DNA from: Flavobacteriales bacterium
GTDB taxonomy: Bacteria; Bacteroidota; Bacteroidia; Flavobacteriales_F; PHOS-HE28
Length of the DNA stretch: 24,365 nucleotides
Direction of reading: 5' to 3'
NCBI GenBank assembly: GCA_020635715.1
Contig: JACJZG010000027.1
Location: 1 to 24,365, forward strand
Part shown: piece after piece, positions 1 to 7,417 of the stretch
Position numbering within the stretch: the stretch's first letter is position 1
Layout: every line of letters begins with the position of its first letter
Made by a program: the position numbers and the translations under genes
The notes under the pieces: generated by a model
What the model was told of the DNA's origin: nothing
Seen by the model: the letters and a program-made list of their open reading frames with translations, nothing else
Database searches by the model: none

Positions 1-772
1 CGCCGCACATACCGATCAGTTGCGTGATCCGAAGTTCCTGGATGCCCTGCGCACCGGCGCGTTGGAAGAGGTCGGCCTTCCTGATGGCGTGGATGTGGAA
101 CGCTTGATCGCCCTGGCCCCGCAGGCGGTCTTCGATCATCCCTTCGGCCGGAAGGAACGCGCCTCCGCTGCCAACGTGCGCACCATTGAAGTGGCGGAGT
201 ACCTCGAAGCACACCCCCTGGGTCGCGCGGAATGGATCCGCTTCTTCGGGATGTTACTGGGAATGGAGCAGCGGGCGGACAGCGTTTTCGCGGCGATCGA
301 ACATCGTTACAGGGTCCTGAGGGATATGAAAGAGCACCTGCCCGATGCACCGCTCGTCTTCTTCGGCAGCCGATGGCAGGGCGATTGGTTCGCACCACCG
401 GGGGACAGCTACATGGCGACCTTGATCGAGGACGCGGGCGGACGTTACATCCTCGCGGATTCGGTGGCGATGGGGAACATCACCATTCCGTTGGAACGGT
501 TGCTGCTGCTGGGCGATACGGTGGATCGTTTCGGGGTATTGCTGGCGCACCCCGGCCAGGTGGACCACAAGGTGCTCTCAGGTGGTGATCCGCGTGTGCT
601 GGCCTTGAACGGCATGATGTCGGGTGCGTTCGTCGGGAACAGTGACACGGATGACCTGTTCGGCCAAGCGCTATTGGAACCGGATGAAGTGCTGCGCGAC
701 CTGCGCTGCATCTTCCATCCGGGAAGCTGCGGTGTGCGGGTGCCCCGCTATTTCCGGCCCGTGCTTCAGTAG
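1..772 (+). CDS. ABC transporter substrate-binding protein, iron-siderophore/cobalamin type (5' truncated)
   Basis: The reading frame is open from base 2 to the TAG/TGA-region stop at 772, so the gene begins left of the window; about 256 C-terminal residues are visible. They resemble the BtuF/FepB-type periplasmic binding fold found in Bacteroidota: an acidic VERLIALAP segment matching the usual 'pdlE.llaL.PD' region, then a LEAHPLGRAEWIRFFG segment followed by a long helix with an A...F..IE..Y pattern, then the second lobe. Such proteins deliver ferric siderophores, haem or cobalamin to an inner-membrane permease; the substrate cannot be read here. The signal peptide and first part of the N lobe are outside the window. 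The end overlaps by 7 bp the 3' end of the convergent Mpo1-like gene. Family assignment comes from pattern recognition only. Confidence 0.75.
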   Translation, partial: AAHTDQLRDPKFLDALRTGALEEVGLPDGVDVERLIALAPQAVFDHPFGRKERASAANVRTIEVAEYLEAHPLGRAEWIRFFGMLLGMEQRADSVFAAIEHRYRVLRDMKEHLPDAPLVFFGSRWQGDWFAPPGDSYMATLIEDAGGRYILADSVAMGNITIPLERLLLLGDTVDRFGVLLAHPGQVDHKVLSGGDPRVLALNGMMSGAFVGNSDTDDLFGQALLEPDEVLRDLRCIFHPGSCGVRVPRYFRPVLQ

Positions 773-1239
773 GCGATGCCCAGCCGCTTGTACACGAAGC
801 TGAGCAACCACGCCGGACCGATCATCAGGAATTGCAGATCGTCCAGGAAGCTCGGCTTCTTTCCTTCGACCTTGTGCCCGTAGAACTGACCTATCCAGGC
901 CGCCACGAAGAGGATGGTGCAGATGGCCCACAACGGAAGGCCGGCGTGCGCATCAAGGTACCTGCACACGGCGAGGCAGAACAGGCTCCACAGGATCATG
1001 CCGATGGCGATCGGGAGCGATAGCCGGATGTAGAAGATGCCGACCAGCGCAACGGCCAGGGTGGCCAGCATGTGCGGTCTGACGAAGGGAGGTGCATCCG
1101 GAAGGGGGATGCTGTACAGGAAGCCCACCACGCAGAAGTAGATCGTGGGTACACAGATCCAATGGATCGCCTTGTTCGTCGGGTTCTGGTGGCTCACACC
1201 ATAGGCATCGAGCCAGTCCTGCATGCTTCGTGTGGCCAT
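766..1239 (-). CDS. Mpo1-like (DUF962) integral membrane protein
   Basis: A 157-residue membrane protein starting at ATG (1239). It carries the hallmarks of the Mpo1/YGL010w (DUF962) family: an N-terminal HQNPTNKAIHW stretch with His17 and His26, and a C-terminal WIGQFYGHKVEGKKPSFLDDL stretch with His122, followed by a last hydrophobic helix. Four to five membrane segments are apparent (about 28-45, 57-72, 75-93, 103-121 and 137-151). In yeast, Mpo1 is an Fe(II)-dependent dioxygenase in alpha-oxidation of 2-hydroxy fatty acids, with conserved histidines binding iron; the bacterial role is not established. The gene starts 3 bp after the DinB-family stop codon, so it is probably last in the minus-strand block. 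Family call is firm; the reaction in this organism is inference. Confidence 0.85.
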   Translation of the reverse strand: MATRSMQDWLDAYGVSHQNPTNKAIHWICVPTIYFCVVGFLYSIPLPDAPPFVRPHMLATLAVALVGIFYIRLSLPIAIGMILWSLFCLAVCRYLDAHAGLPLWAICTILFVAAWIGQFYGHKVEGKKPSFLDDLQFLMIGPAWLLSFVYKRLGIAY

Positions 1240-1242
1240 GGG

Positions 1243-1755
1243 TCAGCGATAGCGTTGTTCAAGGATGTCACAATGGTGCTCGGCATGGCCGGCGATGCTC
1301 CATCCGATCGCGCGCACACTGATACGGACCCCGTTCGCAGTGCCGCTTCGCACGAGCATTTCAGGGGTGAAGCTCCTGAACAGGGTGATCGTGCCATTAC
1401 GGATGGTCCGATGCTCAAGCAGCAGATCCCCGATCGTGCGATGGCTGCAGTCCGCCTGTTCGGCATACTCATCCTCTTCGAAGCCGGGTAGCTCCAGTTG
1501 TTCACCTCGCGCAAAGCACAATGCTCGGTATGCCAGAATGCGTTCACAATCGTTGAGATGCTGCAGCACCTGCTTGATGGACCACTTCCCGGGAGCGTAG
1601 CGATGATCGCCCATGTCCTCGGACGATCCTGCACCGAAGCTGTCGCATCGCACCAATGCGATCCCCAAGCCTTCGATCAGGTCGGTGCCGCCCACCTTCC
1701 GGACGTATTCCCGGTAGAAGGTGGGGATCTCCTCCTCTTGTGGCCGATCCTTCAT
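1243..1755 (-). CDS. DinB-family (DinB_2-like) metal-binding protein
   Basis: A 170-residue four-helix-bundle protein of the DinB/YfiT type. Sequence signs are YAPGKWSIKQVLQHLNDCER (His66), a FEEDEYAEQAD segment, and the C-terminal ISVRAIGWSIAGHAEHH with His157 and His161; these three histidines fit the family's metal triad. Members include bacillithiol and other thiol transferases and many uncharacterised stress-related proteins; no substrate can be assigned here. I chose the ATG at 1755 because family similarity begins at once (KDRPQEE...FYREYV); a GTG at 1797 would add 14 residues with no recognisable content. The gene lies 66 bp after the YdcF-family gene and 3 bp before the Mpo1-like gene, which suggests cotranscription. 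Confidence 0.82.
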   Translation of the reverse strand: MKDRPQEEEIPTFYREYVRKVGGTDLIEGLGIALVRCDSFGAGSSEDMGDHRYAPGKWSIKQVLQHLNDCERILAYRALCFARGEQLELPGFEEDEYAEQADCSHRTIGDLLLEHRTIRNGTITLFRSFTPEMLVRSGTANGVRISVRAIGWSIAGHAEHHCDILEQRYR

Positions 1756-1821
1756 GCCTCGAAGATCGGTCCGGATCGCTTGGTGCTGACGATGCACATG
1801 GCGAAAAGGTACGTATCGCCC

Positions 1822-2760
1822 TCATTGGACCGTTCCCACCAGGTAGGAAGCAGGTACGCCGACCAGTTCGCGCAGGACCTTCAACCAACCCATGGGACTG
1901 CGCCACCACTGACCGGGTCGCAGTTCGGGATCACCCACATTGCGGATGCCCACCACCACGCCATTTCCACATGCCTCGCTGTAAGCCAGTCGCGAGCGGC
2001 GTGCGTGGATGCCGAACGAGATGACGTCCACGCGATGGATCGAGCGCGCCTTCGCTTCCTCGGCGAACCGTTGAGCGTTGGCCCAGGTCCGGCTCTCCCC
2101 GAGCATCACGGTCGGCAACCGGTGGATGCGCGTTGCGAGCACGCCCAGTTCGACCAAGGCACCCGCCATGGCATCGGCATAGGAAGGCGTACCGGGCTCC
2201 ACCTTTCCCGATGATCGATGGATGCGCACCGAGCGCTGCAAGGCATGGAGGTTGATGCCATCCACCTTGGCGTAGAGCAGGAACAAGAGCTCCCATTTCG
2301 GGTCGGGCACGCCGGTATGCGTAGGTGCGAAGAACAGGCGGGTCGTCGGGCGCTCGATCCTCGCCCGCCGGTCGATACATGGGCCGAAGACGCTGTCCGT
2401 GAGGATGACCCCGTGATCATCCAAGACGACCAGGCCGGCGTTCAAGGCCCCGCATGCGTTCACCAGGAGATCCCCGCTCAGGGGGCGTTGCAGTTCCACC
2501 ACCACCGTGTCTCCGATGCGCAGGGTGTACGAGAAGTTGCGTGGTGTACCGGTGATGTAGATCGTATCGTAAGCGCCTTCCGTGAGCATGTCCCTGACAT
2601 CCGGCATGTATCCGGGATCGATCCAGCCTTCGACCACGGCGACCTTCGCACCGCATGGATCGTTCATGGTCAGGAAGGGGAAGGAGAGCGCCACCGTGAT
2701 GATGCCGACGACAAGGGCCGACAGGACGGCGACCGACCAAAGTCCGACCTTACGCATCAT
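1822..2760 (-). CDS. YdcF/SanA/ElyC-family (DUF218) protein with large internal insertion
   Basis: A 312-residue protein with one N-terminal membrane helix (about 6-30), then the first DUF218 strand KVAVVEGW (39-46). The C-terminal half is typical: ADAMAGALVELGV (195-207), ESRTWANAQ (222-230), VDVISFGIHARRSRLAY (244-260), and a C terminus ending in a GVPASYLVG segment. Between residues ~75 and ~190 lies a region absent from ordinary YdcF proteins; it is beta-rich in appearance and may be a carbohydrate-binding-like module (weak resemblance, CBM60-like, unverified). Relatives SanA and ElyC affect envelope integrity and lipid-carrier metabolism. The ATG at 2760 shares one base with the TPR gene's stop (TGATG), pointing to translational coupling. 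A GTG at 2763 is an alternative start. Confidence 0.78.
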   Translation of the reverse strand: MMRKVGLWSVAVLSALVVGIITVALSFPFLTMNDPCGAKVAVVEGWIDPGYMPDVRDMLTEGAYDTIYITGTPRNFSYTLRIGDTVVVELQRPLSGDLLVNACGALNAGLVVLDDHGVILTDSVFGPCIDRRARIERPTTRLFFAPTHTGVPDPKWELLFLLYAKVDGINLHALQRSVRIHRSSGKVEPGTPSYADAMAGALVELGVLATRIHRLPTVMLGESRTWANAQRFAEEAKARSIHRVDVISFGIHARRSRLAYSEACGNGVVVGIRNVGDPELRPGQWWRSPMGWLKVLRELVGVPASYLVGTVQ

Positions 2761-3083
2761 CACTCCTCATCGAGCAAGGTCTCGCGCAATTCCTTGATCT
2801 CCGCCAAGGCTTTGCGGTCGTTGATCGCCAACGCCTGTTCCGCACCACGCTCACAAATGGACACGGCCTCCGCCACACGGCTCAGGTCGCCCAGGATCAA
2901 TGCCAGTTGGTAGTAGCTCGGAACATGATCAGGTGCGTCCTGCAGCAAGTCGTGCAGGTTCCTGGCCGCCTCCTCCATCGCTCCAGCGCTCTTCAACTCC
3001 AGGGCAATGGCATATCGGACGAAGAGGTCCGCCGGATCCTCGGCAAGTAATTCGCGCAACTGTTCCAAGCGGTCCGATCCCAT
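2760..3083 (-). CDS. Small tetratricopeptide-repeat protein
   Basis: A 107-residue protein, soluble and without signal peptide, made of helical TPR-like hairpins: the segment LRELLAEDPADLFVRYAIALEL, then one with the TPR-like spacing SAGAMEEAARNLHDLLQDAPDHV, then SYYQLALILGDLSRVAEAVSICERG. It ends in a charged helix (ALAEIKELRETLLDEE). Such proteins are protein-protein adaptors; the partner is unknown. I chose the ATG at 3083 because the TPR pattern starts right after it; 24 upstream codons to 3155 are Arg/Ser-rich and would overlap a hairpin. Its stop overlaps the start of the YdcF-family gene by one base, so the two products are probably made together and may interact (inference). Confidence 0.75.
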   Translation of the reverse strand: MGSDRLEQLRELLAEDPADLFVRYAIALELKSAGAMEEAARNLHDLLQDAPDHVPSYYQLALILGDLSRVAEAVSICERGAEQALAINDRKALAEIKELRETLLDEE

Positions 3084-3105
3084 GGTAGCTGATCGCGAAG
3101 CTACC
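3084..3105. other. Perfect 7-bp dyad directly upstream of the TPR start codon
   Basis: GGTAGCT (3084-3090) is complementary to AGCTACC (3099-3105) across an 8-base loop, directly abutting the ATG of the minus-strand TPR gene. It could form an RNA hairpin at the start codon or act as a protein-binding dyad. On the minus strand it includes a TAGCTTCG (3103-3096) that matches five of the six fixed positions of the Bacteroidota -7 element TAnnTTTG, so it may also be promoter sequence. Function is not established. Confidence 0.4.
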
Positions 3106-3133
3106 CCTTGTGTCGATCGCCTGGGGCTCTGAC

Positions 3134-4678
3134 CTACCAACGCTTGCCTGTCCAACGGATCACCTCCCCGACGGAAGGTCCATCACCGCGCCATAGATGG
3201 ATCATCTCGTCCTGATCACCGAGCCGCTCGAAGCCGCTGTGTTCCATACGCACGCGGCGCCAGAGCTCATCATCCCCACCGACGAGGAGCAGCGTATGAA
3301 CCTTGATGGTATCGAGCCCGGACCGGTTCCACCAGCGACGGTCGGGTCCCACGTACAAGGTGGACGGCAGATCCGGGCGAAGGACGGGGCCTCCGTAACA
3401 GAGGGCGATGTGATCATGGCCTCCCGGACCATCGAAGGCGATGATCATGTCGGCCTGCTCCTGCACCGCGATCTCGGCCACATGGTCCATCCGTTCTTCG
3501 AAGGTCGAATATGCGTATTCGGTGACGGGTGCTTGAGCCTTCGATGCCAATTCCCTTTCGACCGTGGCCGGGGTGGATATCCCTTTATAGATGAGGCTCA
3601 GGGCGCCGATGACGCACCAGGTGATCGGCAGGGCTGCTGCCATCCGCGCGGGGAGCTTTATCGCTGCCCACGACCAGGCCAGCAGCAAGGGCACTGCCAG
3701 GAACATGCGGCTGTAGGGGAAGAACACGTTGTCCGTGCCGTCGTGCACCTTGGGGAAGGCAAGGGAGACAATGCAGAAGGCGGTCCCACCGGCGATGGCC
3801 AATGCCGTTCGCGGTGATCGTTGTACGAGCAGGATGATCATCACCGTGACCAGCAGATAGGGTGCTGCGGTAGGTATCGGCATCGGTGCCAGCCACGCGA
3901 AGTGCCTGTCCAGTTGGCCAAGACCCTCGGGTATCAAGGCCTGCCATGCGAAGTCCATCCGCCAGTCATCGAAGCGGTGCACGAGTCGCCATGGTCGGTC
4001 CGCGTAGAAGTGCATGGCGGCGCGTTGCAGGAGCAGGAATGGCAGCACGCCGAGCAGGACCCGTCCACCAGCTTGCCACCGGGGTTCCGCCATGAGCACA
4101 AAGTGGACGAGGAAGGGGACCAGAAAGACAAGCGTGTTCGGGTTGGTGAAGACGGCCATGCCCGCGATAAGGCCAACGCCGAGGTCGCGCGCCGTTGAGC
4201 GCTGGATGGAAAGGGCGAAGGGCAGCAGGCCGAGCCAGGCGATGCCCGGTACGAATCCCCGTGTGATCGTCGTGAGCATGCCCCACTCCACGGGAAGCAA
4301 CAGCGGAAGTGCCAGGAAGAGGAGTGCTGCGGACATGTGGCCGTTGCGCTTGTGCCACCATGCGAAGGAGAGGAAGGGGAAGAGTGCCAGTGCAGACGTG
4401 ATGACCGGCATTGCGATGCGGAAAGGAAGCCCGATAGCCAGCAGGGGCACGGCGAAGAGCGACTCGAAGGGCGGGTTGTAGTTCTGGCCGTACACGTACG
4501 GTTCTCGGAAGAGCCCGTGCAACAGGTCGTTCGCGATGTTCCAGAAGAGCACATCGTCCGATCCGGTGTGCGTGAAGCCGAAGCCGACCAGCAGCAGGAT
4601 GCGGTCCGTGATCATCAGTGCCAGCAGGAACCACCAGGCGATCACCGGCCAACGGGGATCCGTGTTCATCCGCTCCAT
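3134..4678 (-). CDS. Multi-pass membrane protein, putative GT-C-type glycosyltransferase
   Basis: About 514 residues with roughly ten or more hydrophobic helices followed by a soluble C-terminal domain (from about residue 375). The first membrane segment (about 10-34) is followed by a loop with Asp41-Asp42 (GSDDVLFW) and a YVYGQNYNPPFESL segment, resembling the catalytic acidic loop and architecture of GT39/GT83-like GT-C enzymes that use lipid-linked sugars. A precise substrate cannot be given, and a non-enzymatic membrane protein remains possible. Three starts are possible: GTG 4684 (4-bp overlap with miaA), ATG 4678 and ATG 4669; I used 4678. The gene follows miaA directly, so they are probably cotranscribed. 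It ends 50 bp before the TPR gene. Confidence 0.65.
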   Translation of the reverse strand: MERMNTDPRWPVIAWWFLLALMITDRILLLVGFGFTHTGSDDVLFWNIANDLLHGLFREPYVYGQNYNPPFESLFAVPLLAIGLPFRIAMPVITSALALFPFLSFAWWHKRNGHMSAALLFLALPLLLPVEWGMLTTITRGFVPGIAWLGLLPFALSIQRSTARDLGVGLIAGMAVFTNPNTLVFLVPFLVHFVLMAEPRWQAGGRVLLGVLPFLLLQRAAMHFYADRPWRLVHRFDDWRMDFAWQALIPEGLGQLDRHFAWLAPMPIPTAAPYLLVTVMIILLVQRSPRTALAIAGGTAFCIVSLAFPKVHDGTDNVFFPYSRMFLAVPLLLAWSWAAIKLPARMAAALPITWCVIGALSLIYKGISTPATVERELASKAQAPVTEYAYSTFEERMDHVAEIAVQEQADMIIAFDGPGGHDHIALCYGGPVLRPDLPSTLYVGPDRRWWNRSGLDTIKVHTLLLVGGDDELWRRVRMEHSGFERLGDQDEMIHLWRGDGPSVGEVIRWTGKRW

Positions 4679-4680
4679 CG

Positions 4681-5580
4681 TCACACGCCGATCATTGCGA
4701 TCATCGCGTCCACATCATCAGGTGGCATGAACTTCCAAAGCGGGTCGCGACGCAGCCAGGTCATCTGCCGCTTGGCATAGTTCCGTGTGTGCTGTTTGAT
4801 CAACGCAATGGCTTCCTCCAGGCTCAATTCACCGTCCAAGTAACGGAACAGCTCATTGTAGCCGACGGTCCGCAGTGCGTTGCATGTGCGGAATGGAAGA
4901 AGCTCGCGCACTTCATCCAACAGACATTCATCCATCATGCGATCCACACGCGCATCGATCCGGGTATAGAGGTCCGCACGTGGCAGGTCCATGGCAATGC
5001 GAACGATGCGGACATCGGTGCGGTCGGTGGGCGTGGTCCGCTGTTCGCTGTACGGTCGCCCGGAGGCGATGCAGACCTCCAATGCGCGTATCACGCGATG
5101 CGGGTTGTGGTGGTCGATGCGCGCGTGCGTGTCGGGATCGAGCTTCAACAATCGGGCGAGGAGAGGAGGGAGGCCCTCCTTATTCAGCGTGGCCTGCAGC
5201 GCTGCGCGTATCCCGGCATCACCCATGGGCAATGGGTCAAGGCCTTTGAGGAGCGCATCGATATAGAGCCCGCTTCCACCTACCAGCACGGCGACACGGT
5301 GATCGACAAGGATCCGTTGCAGCACGGGTTCGGCTTCCCGCGCGAAGGTGCCTGCGCTCCAGGTCTCCTCGATCGGCAGGTGACCGATGAAATGGTGGGG
5401 CACGCCGAGCAATTCCTCCTCCAGCGGTCGTGCTGTACCGATCCGCATGGCCGCATAGAACTGGCGGGAGTCCGCGCTGATCACTTCGGTGCCGAAGTGC
5501 CTGGCCAGTGTGGCCGCAGCCTGTGTCTTGCCGGAAGCCGTCGGGCCGCCGATGACGATCAGCGTGCCCTTGTGGTTCAT
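4681..5580 (-). CDS. miaA: tRNA dimethylallyltransferase
   Basis: A 299-residue protein of normal length for MiaA, which transfers a dimethylallyl group to N6 of A37 in tRNAs reading codons that start with U, the first step to (m)s2i6A. Visible motifs are the P-loop GGPTASGKT (11-19), the ISADSRQFY segment with Asp37, Ser38 and Gln40 that contacts the target adenine and pyrophosphate, GTARP, the VPHHFIGHL loop, GGSGLYIDALLKGLDP, HNPHRVIRALEV and the C-terminal TRNYAKRQMTWLRRDP. The ATG overlaps by 4 bp (ATGA) the stop of the upstream pRiA4b ORF-3-like gene, so the two are translationally coupled. All expected motifs are present and no defect is seen. Confidence 0.97.
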   Translation of the reverse strand: MNHKGTLIVIGGPTASGKTQAAATLARHFGTEVISADSRQFYAAMRIGTARPLEEELLGVPHHFIGHLPIEETWSAGTFAREAEPVLQRILVDHRVAVLVGGSGLYIDALLKGLDPLPMGDAGIRAALQATLNKEGLPPLLARLLKLDPDTHARIDHHNPHRVIRALEVCIASGRPYSEQRTTPTDRTDVRIVRIAMDLPRADLYTRIDARVDRMMDECLLDEVRELLPFRTCNALRTVGYNELFRYLDGELSLEEAIALIKQHTRNYAKRQMTWLRRDPLWKFMPPDDVDAMIAMIGV

Positions 5581-6161
5581 CGGAACTCTTCGCCGAGGTC
5601 GTCGATGCTGCCGTGGCCGAACTCGTCGTGGTCCTCGCCCTCGGTATCATGGCCCCAGTCGTCGCCTTCCTCCTCATAGGCATGCTCCTCATCACCCAGG
5701 GCGTAAGGGTCGTCCGGAAGTATGCCCGCGGTGAGGTCGTCCTCCTTGGAATGTTCGTCCGGCGCGGTGCCCATGCTCATCACCACCCGGGGGTAGGTCA
5801 CATCAGGTTCTGGATCACCAGCCTGGATCAGTTCCACCATGAACATCCACATATGCAGGAAGTCGTAGGCGTAGATGAAGCGCTGGCTCGTGCTGCGGAT
5901 GTGGTCGCTGATGTAGACCTGCTCCATCAACGCGGGCGTGTCCCCATCCTCCCCGAAGCCGAGGTCCGCAAGCGGGATCTCCGGGCCCTTGTCCCAGTTC
6001 TCATCGCTCACGTAGAAGCTGGCCATCTCCTGCCCGATGAAGGCGAAGGCTTCCTTGATCGCGGTGTGCAGGTCCAGGAAGGTCTGTTCGCTGCCGATCT
6101 CGATGTCGCGGAAAGCCTCGCTCTCGTGGTCGATCAGGACGCGGAAACGGTAGATGCGCAT
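5577..6161 (-). CDS. pRiA4b ORF-3-like protein with acidic C-terminal tail
   Basis: A 194-residue protein. The N-terminal ~135 residues (IYRFRVLIDHESEAFRDIEIGSEQTFLDLHTAIKEAFAF; ASFYVSDENWDKGPEIPL; ISDHIRSTSQRFIYAYDFLHMW) match the plasmid pRiA4b ORF-3 family fold, a ubiquitin-like beta-grasp domain of unknown function also found in transposon-associated contexts. From about residue 137 the chain is very rich in Glu and Asp with several Gly, His and Tyr, and is probably disordered. No mobile element is near, so it appears to be a resident gene. It is first in the minus-strand block and overlaps miaA by 4 bp. ATG at 6161 fits the domain start. Its role is unknown. Confidence 0.78.
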   Translation of the reverse strand: MRIYRFRVLIDHESEAFRDIEIGSEQTFLDLHTAIKEAFAFIGQEMASFYVSDENWDKGPEIPLADLGFGEDGDTPALMEQVYISDHIRSTSQRFIYAYDFLHMWMFMVELIQAGDPEPDVTYPRVVMSMGTAPDEHSKEDDLTAGILPDDPYALGDEEHAYEEEGDDWGHDTEGEDHDEFGHGSIDDLGEEFR

Positions 6162-6176
6162 GGCGGGAAAGGATCG

Positions 6177-6184
6177 CGAAGGTA
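6177..6184 (-). promoter_or_regulatory. Candidate -7 element for the 5577-6161 gene
   Basis: On the minus strand, TACCTTCG matches five of six fixed positions of the Bacteroidota -7 consensus TAnnTTTG and lies 15 nt before the ATG. No TTG is seen at the standard -33 spacing, so support is moderate to weak. Confidence 0.35.
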
Positions 6185-6232
6185 CATTGTACCGCGGGGT
6201 GAACCCGGTCCCGGTCCAAGCGTTATTTGTTC

Positions 6233-7414
6233 ATGGCCATGCGCTACCTGATCCCCCTCCTTGCCCTCGCGACACCATCCACCATCGCTGCTCAGCCATT
6301 CGCCATCGGCACGACCAACTTGACCTTCATCGACGATACCCGCGGTGGACGGGCCATTGCGTGTGAGGTCGCCTATCCGGCCCAGAACGCCGGGACCGAC
6401 GTACCCTTAGCCCCAGGCATCTTCCCGGTCGTTGTGCTCGGTCACGGCTTCGTGATGACCGTTGGCGCCTATGCCAACTTCCGGGAAGCCTTGGTACCAG
6501 AGGGATATGTGCTGGTACTACCCACCACCGAAGGTGGCCTCCTACCGGACCACAGCGCTTTCGGGACCGACCTGGCCTTCTGTGCGAGCGCATTCCAGGC
6601 AGAAGGAGCGGACGATGGATCGCCCTTCTTCGGTCATATCGCCACCACTTCGGCCCTGATGGGACATTCGATGGGTGGTGGGGCGGCCATCCTTGGTGCA
6701 GCGGCATCCAGCGACTTCAACGCCGTGGTCTGCTTCGCTCCCGCGGAGACGAATCCTTCCGCCATCGCGGCAGCCGGTGATGTGGATGCCCCGCTGCTCA
6801 TCCTCGCGGGCAGCCAGGATTGTGTGACACCACCGAACGATAATCAGTTGCCGATGTACCTGGCCGCTCCCGCCGCTTGCAAGGCCTACGTGGAGATCGT
6901 GGGTGGTGGGCACTGCAACTTCGCGAACAGCAACTTCAATTGTTCCTTCGGCGAACTCACCTGCGGTGGCGGTGGAAGCCTGGGCCGTGAGGCACAGCAG
7001 GCGCTCACCCATCAGTACACCTTGCACTGGCTGGACCGTTTCCTGAAGGATGACGTTGCGGCGGGTGATGCCCTCCAGGCCTTGTTGGATGCGGGTGACG
7101 GCGTCTCCGCCCAATGGATGCTCGATGCTTGTCCGCCCGCGATCTCCACCGCCATGGCAGCTAACGAGGATACTTCCAATGAGGTGGTCGTCGCCCCAAT
7201 ACCGATGCGCGAACGCGCTGAACTACGGATCGCTGGAGATCAGATCGAAGCCCGATTCCGCCTGGTCGATCAAGTGGGACGTGTGGTTCGCGATGAGCGC
7301 GTAGCTGGCTCCATCCATGCGATCGAACGTGCGGGGCTCTCTGCTGGCACCTATCTCTGGATCGTGGATCGGGAAGGCCTGCCTGCTTTCCGCGGCAAGC
7401 TCGTGGTGGATTGA
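6233..7414 (+). CDS. Secreted alpha/beta hydrolase with T9SS sorting domain
   Basis: About 393 residues: signal peptide (1-~20, ending IAAQ), a complete alpha/beta-hydrolase domain and a C-terminal T9SS type A sorting domain (about 320-393, with LVDQVGRVV, LSAGTYLWIV and a final FRGKLVVD). The catalytic triad is readable: Ser146 in GHSMGGG, Asp196 in GSQDC, His227 in GGGHCNF; the GHGF segment (70-73) fits the oxyanion-hole region. The Gly-rich elbow and the 'APLLILAG..D' layout resemble dienelactone hydrolase, PAF-acetylhydrolase and cutinase/polyesterase relatives. Several cysteines after His227 suggest disulfides. Substrate unknown. ATG 6233 was preferred over TTG 6227 upstream; ATG 6239 is also possible. 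It is divergent from the 5577-6161 gene. Confidence 0.85.
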   Translation: MAMRYLIPLLALATPSTIAAQPFAIGTTNLTFIDDTRGGRAIACEVAYPAQNAGTDVPLAPGIFPVVVLGHGFVMTVGAYANFREALVPEGYVLVLPTTEGGLLPDHSAFGTDLAFCASAFQAEGADDGSPFFGHIATTSALMGHSMGGGAAILGAAASSDFNAVVCFAPAETNPSAIAAAGDVDAPLLILAGSQDCVTPPNDNQLPMYLAAPAACKAYVEIVGGGHCNFANSNFNCSFGELTCGGGGSLGREAQQALTHQYTLHWLDRFLKDDVAAGDALQALLDAGDGVSAQWMLDACPPAISTAMAANEDTSNEVVVAPIPMRERAELRIAGDQIEARFRLVDQVGRVVRDERVAGSIHAIERAGLSAGTYLWIVDREGLPAFRGKLVVD

Positions 7415-7417
7415 AGC

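Noticed and set aside
3084..3155. 24-codon extension of the TPR gene
   Set aside because: Arg/Ser-rich non-TPR sequence, overlapping a dyad and a -7-like box; ATG 3083 begins the helical pattern.
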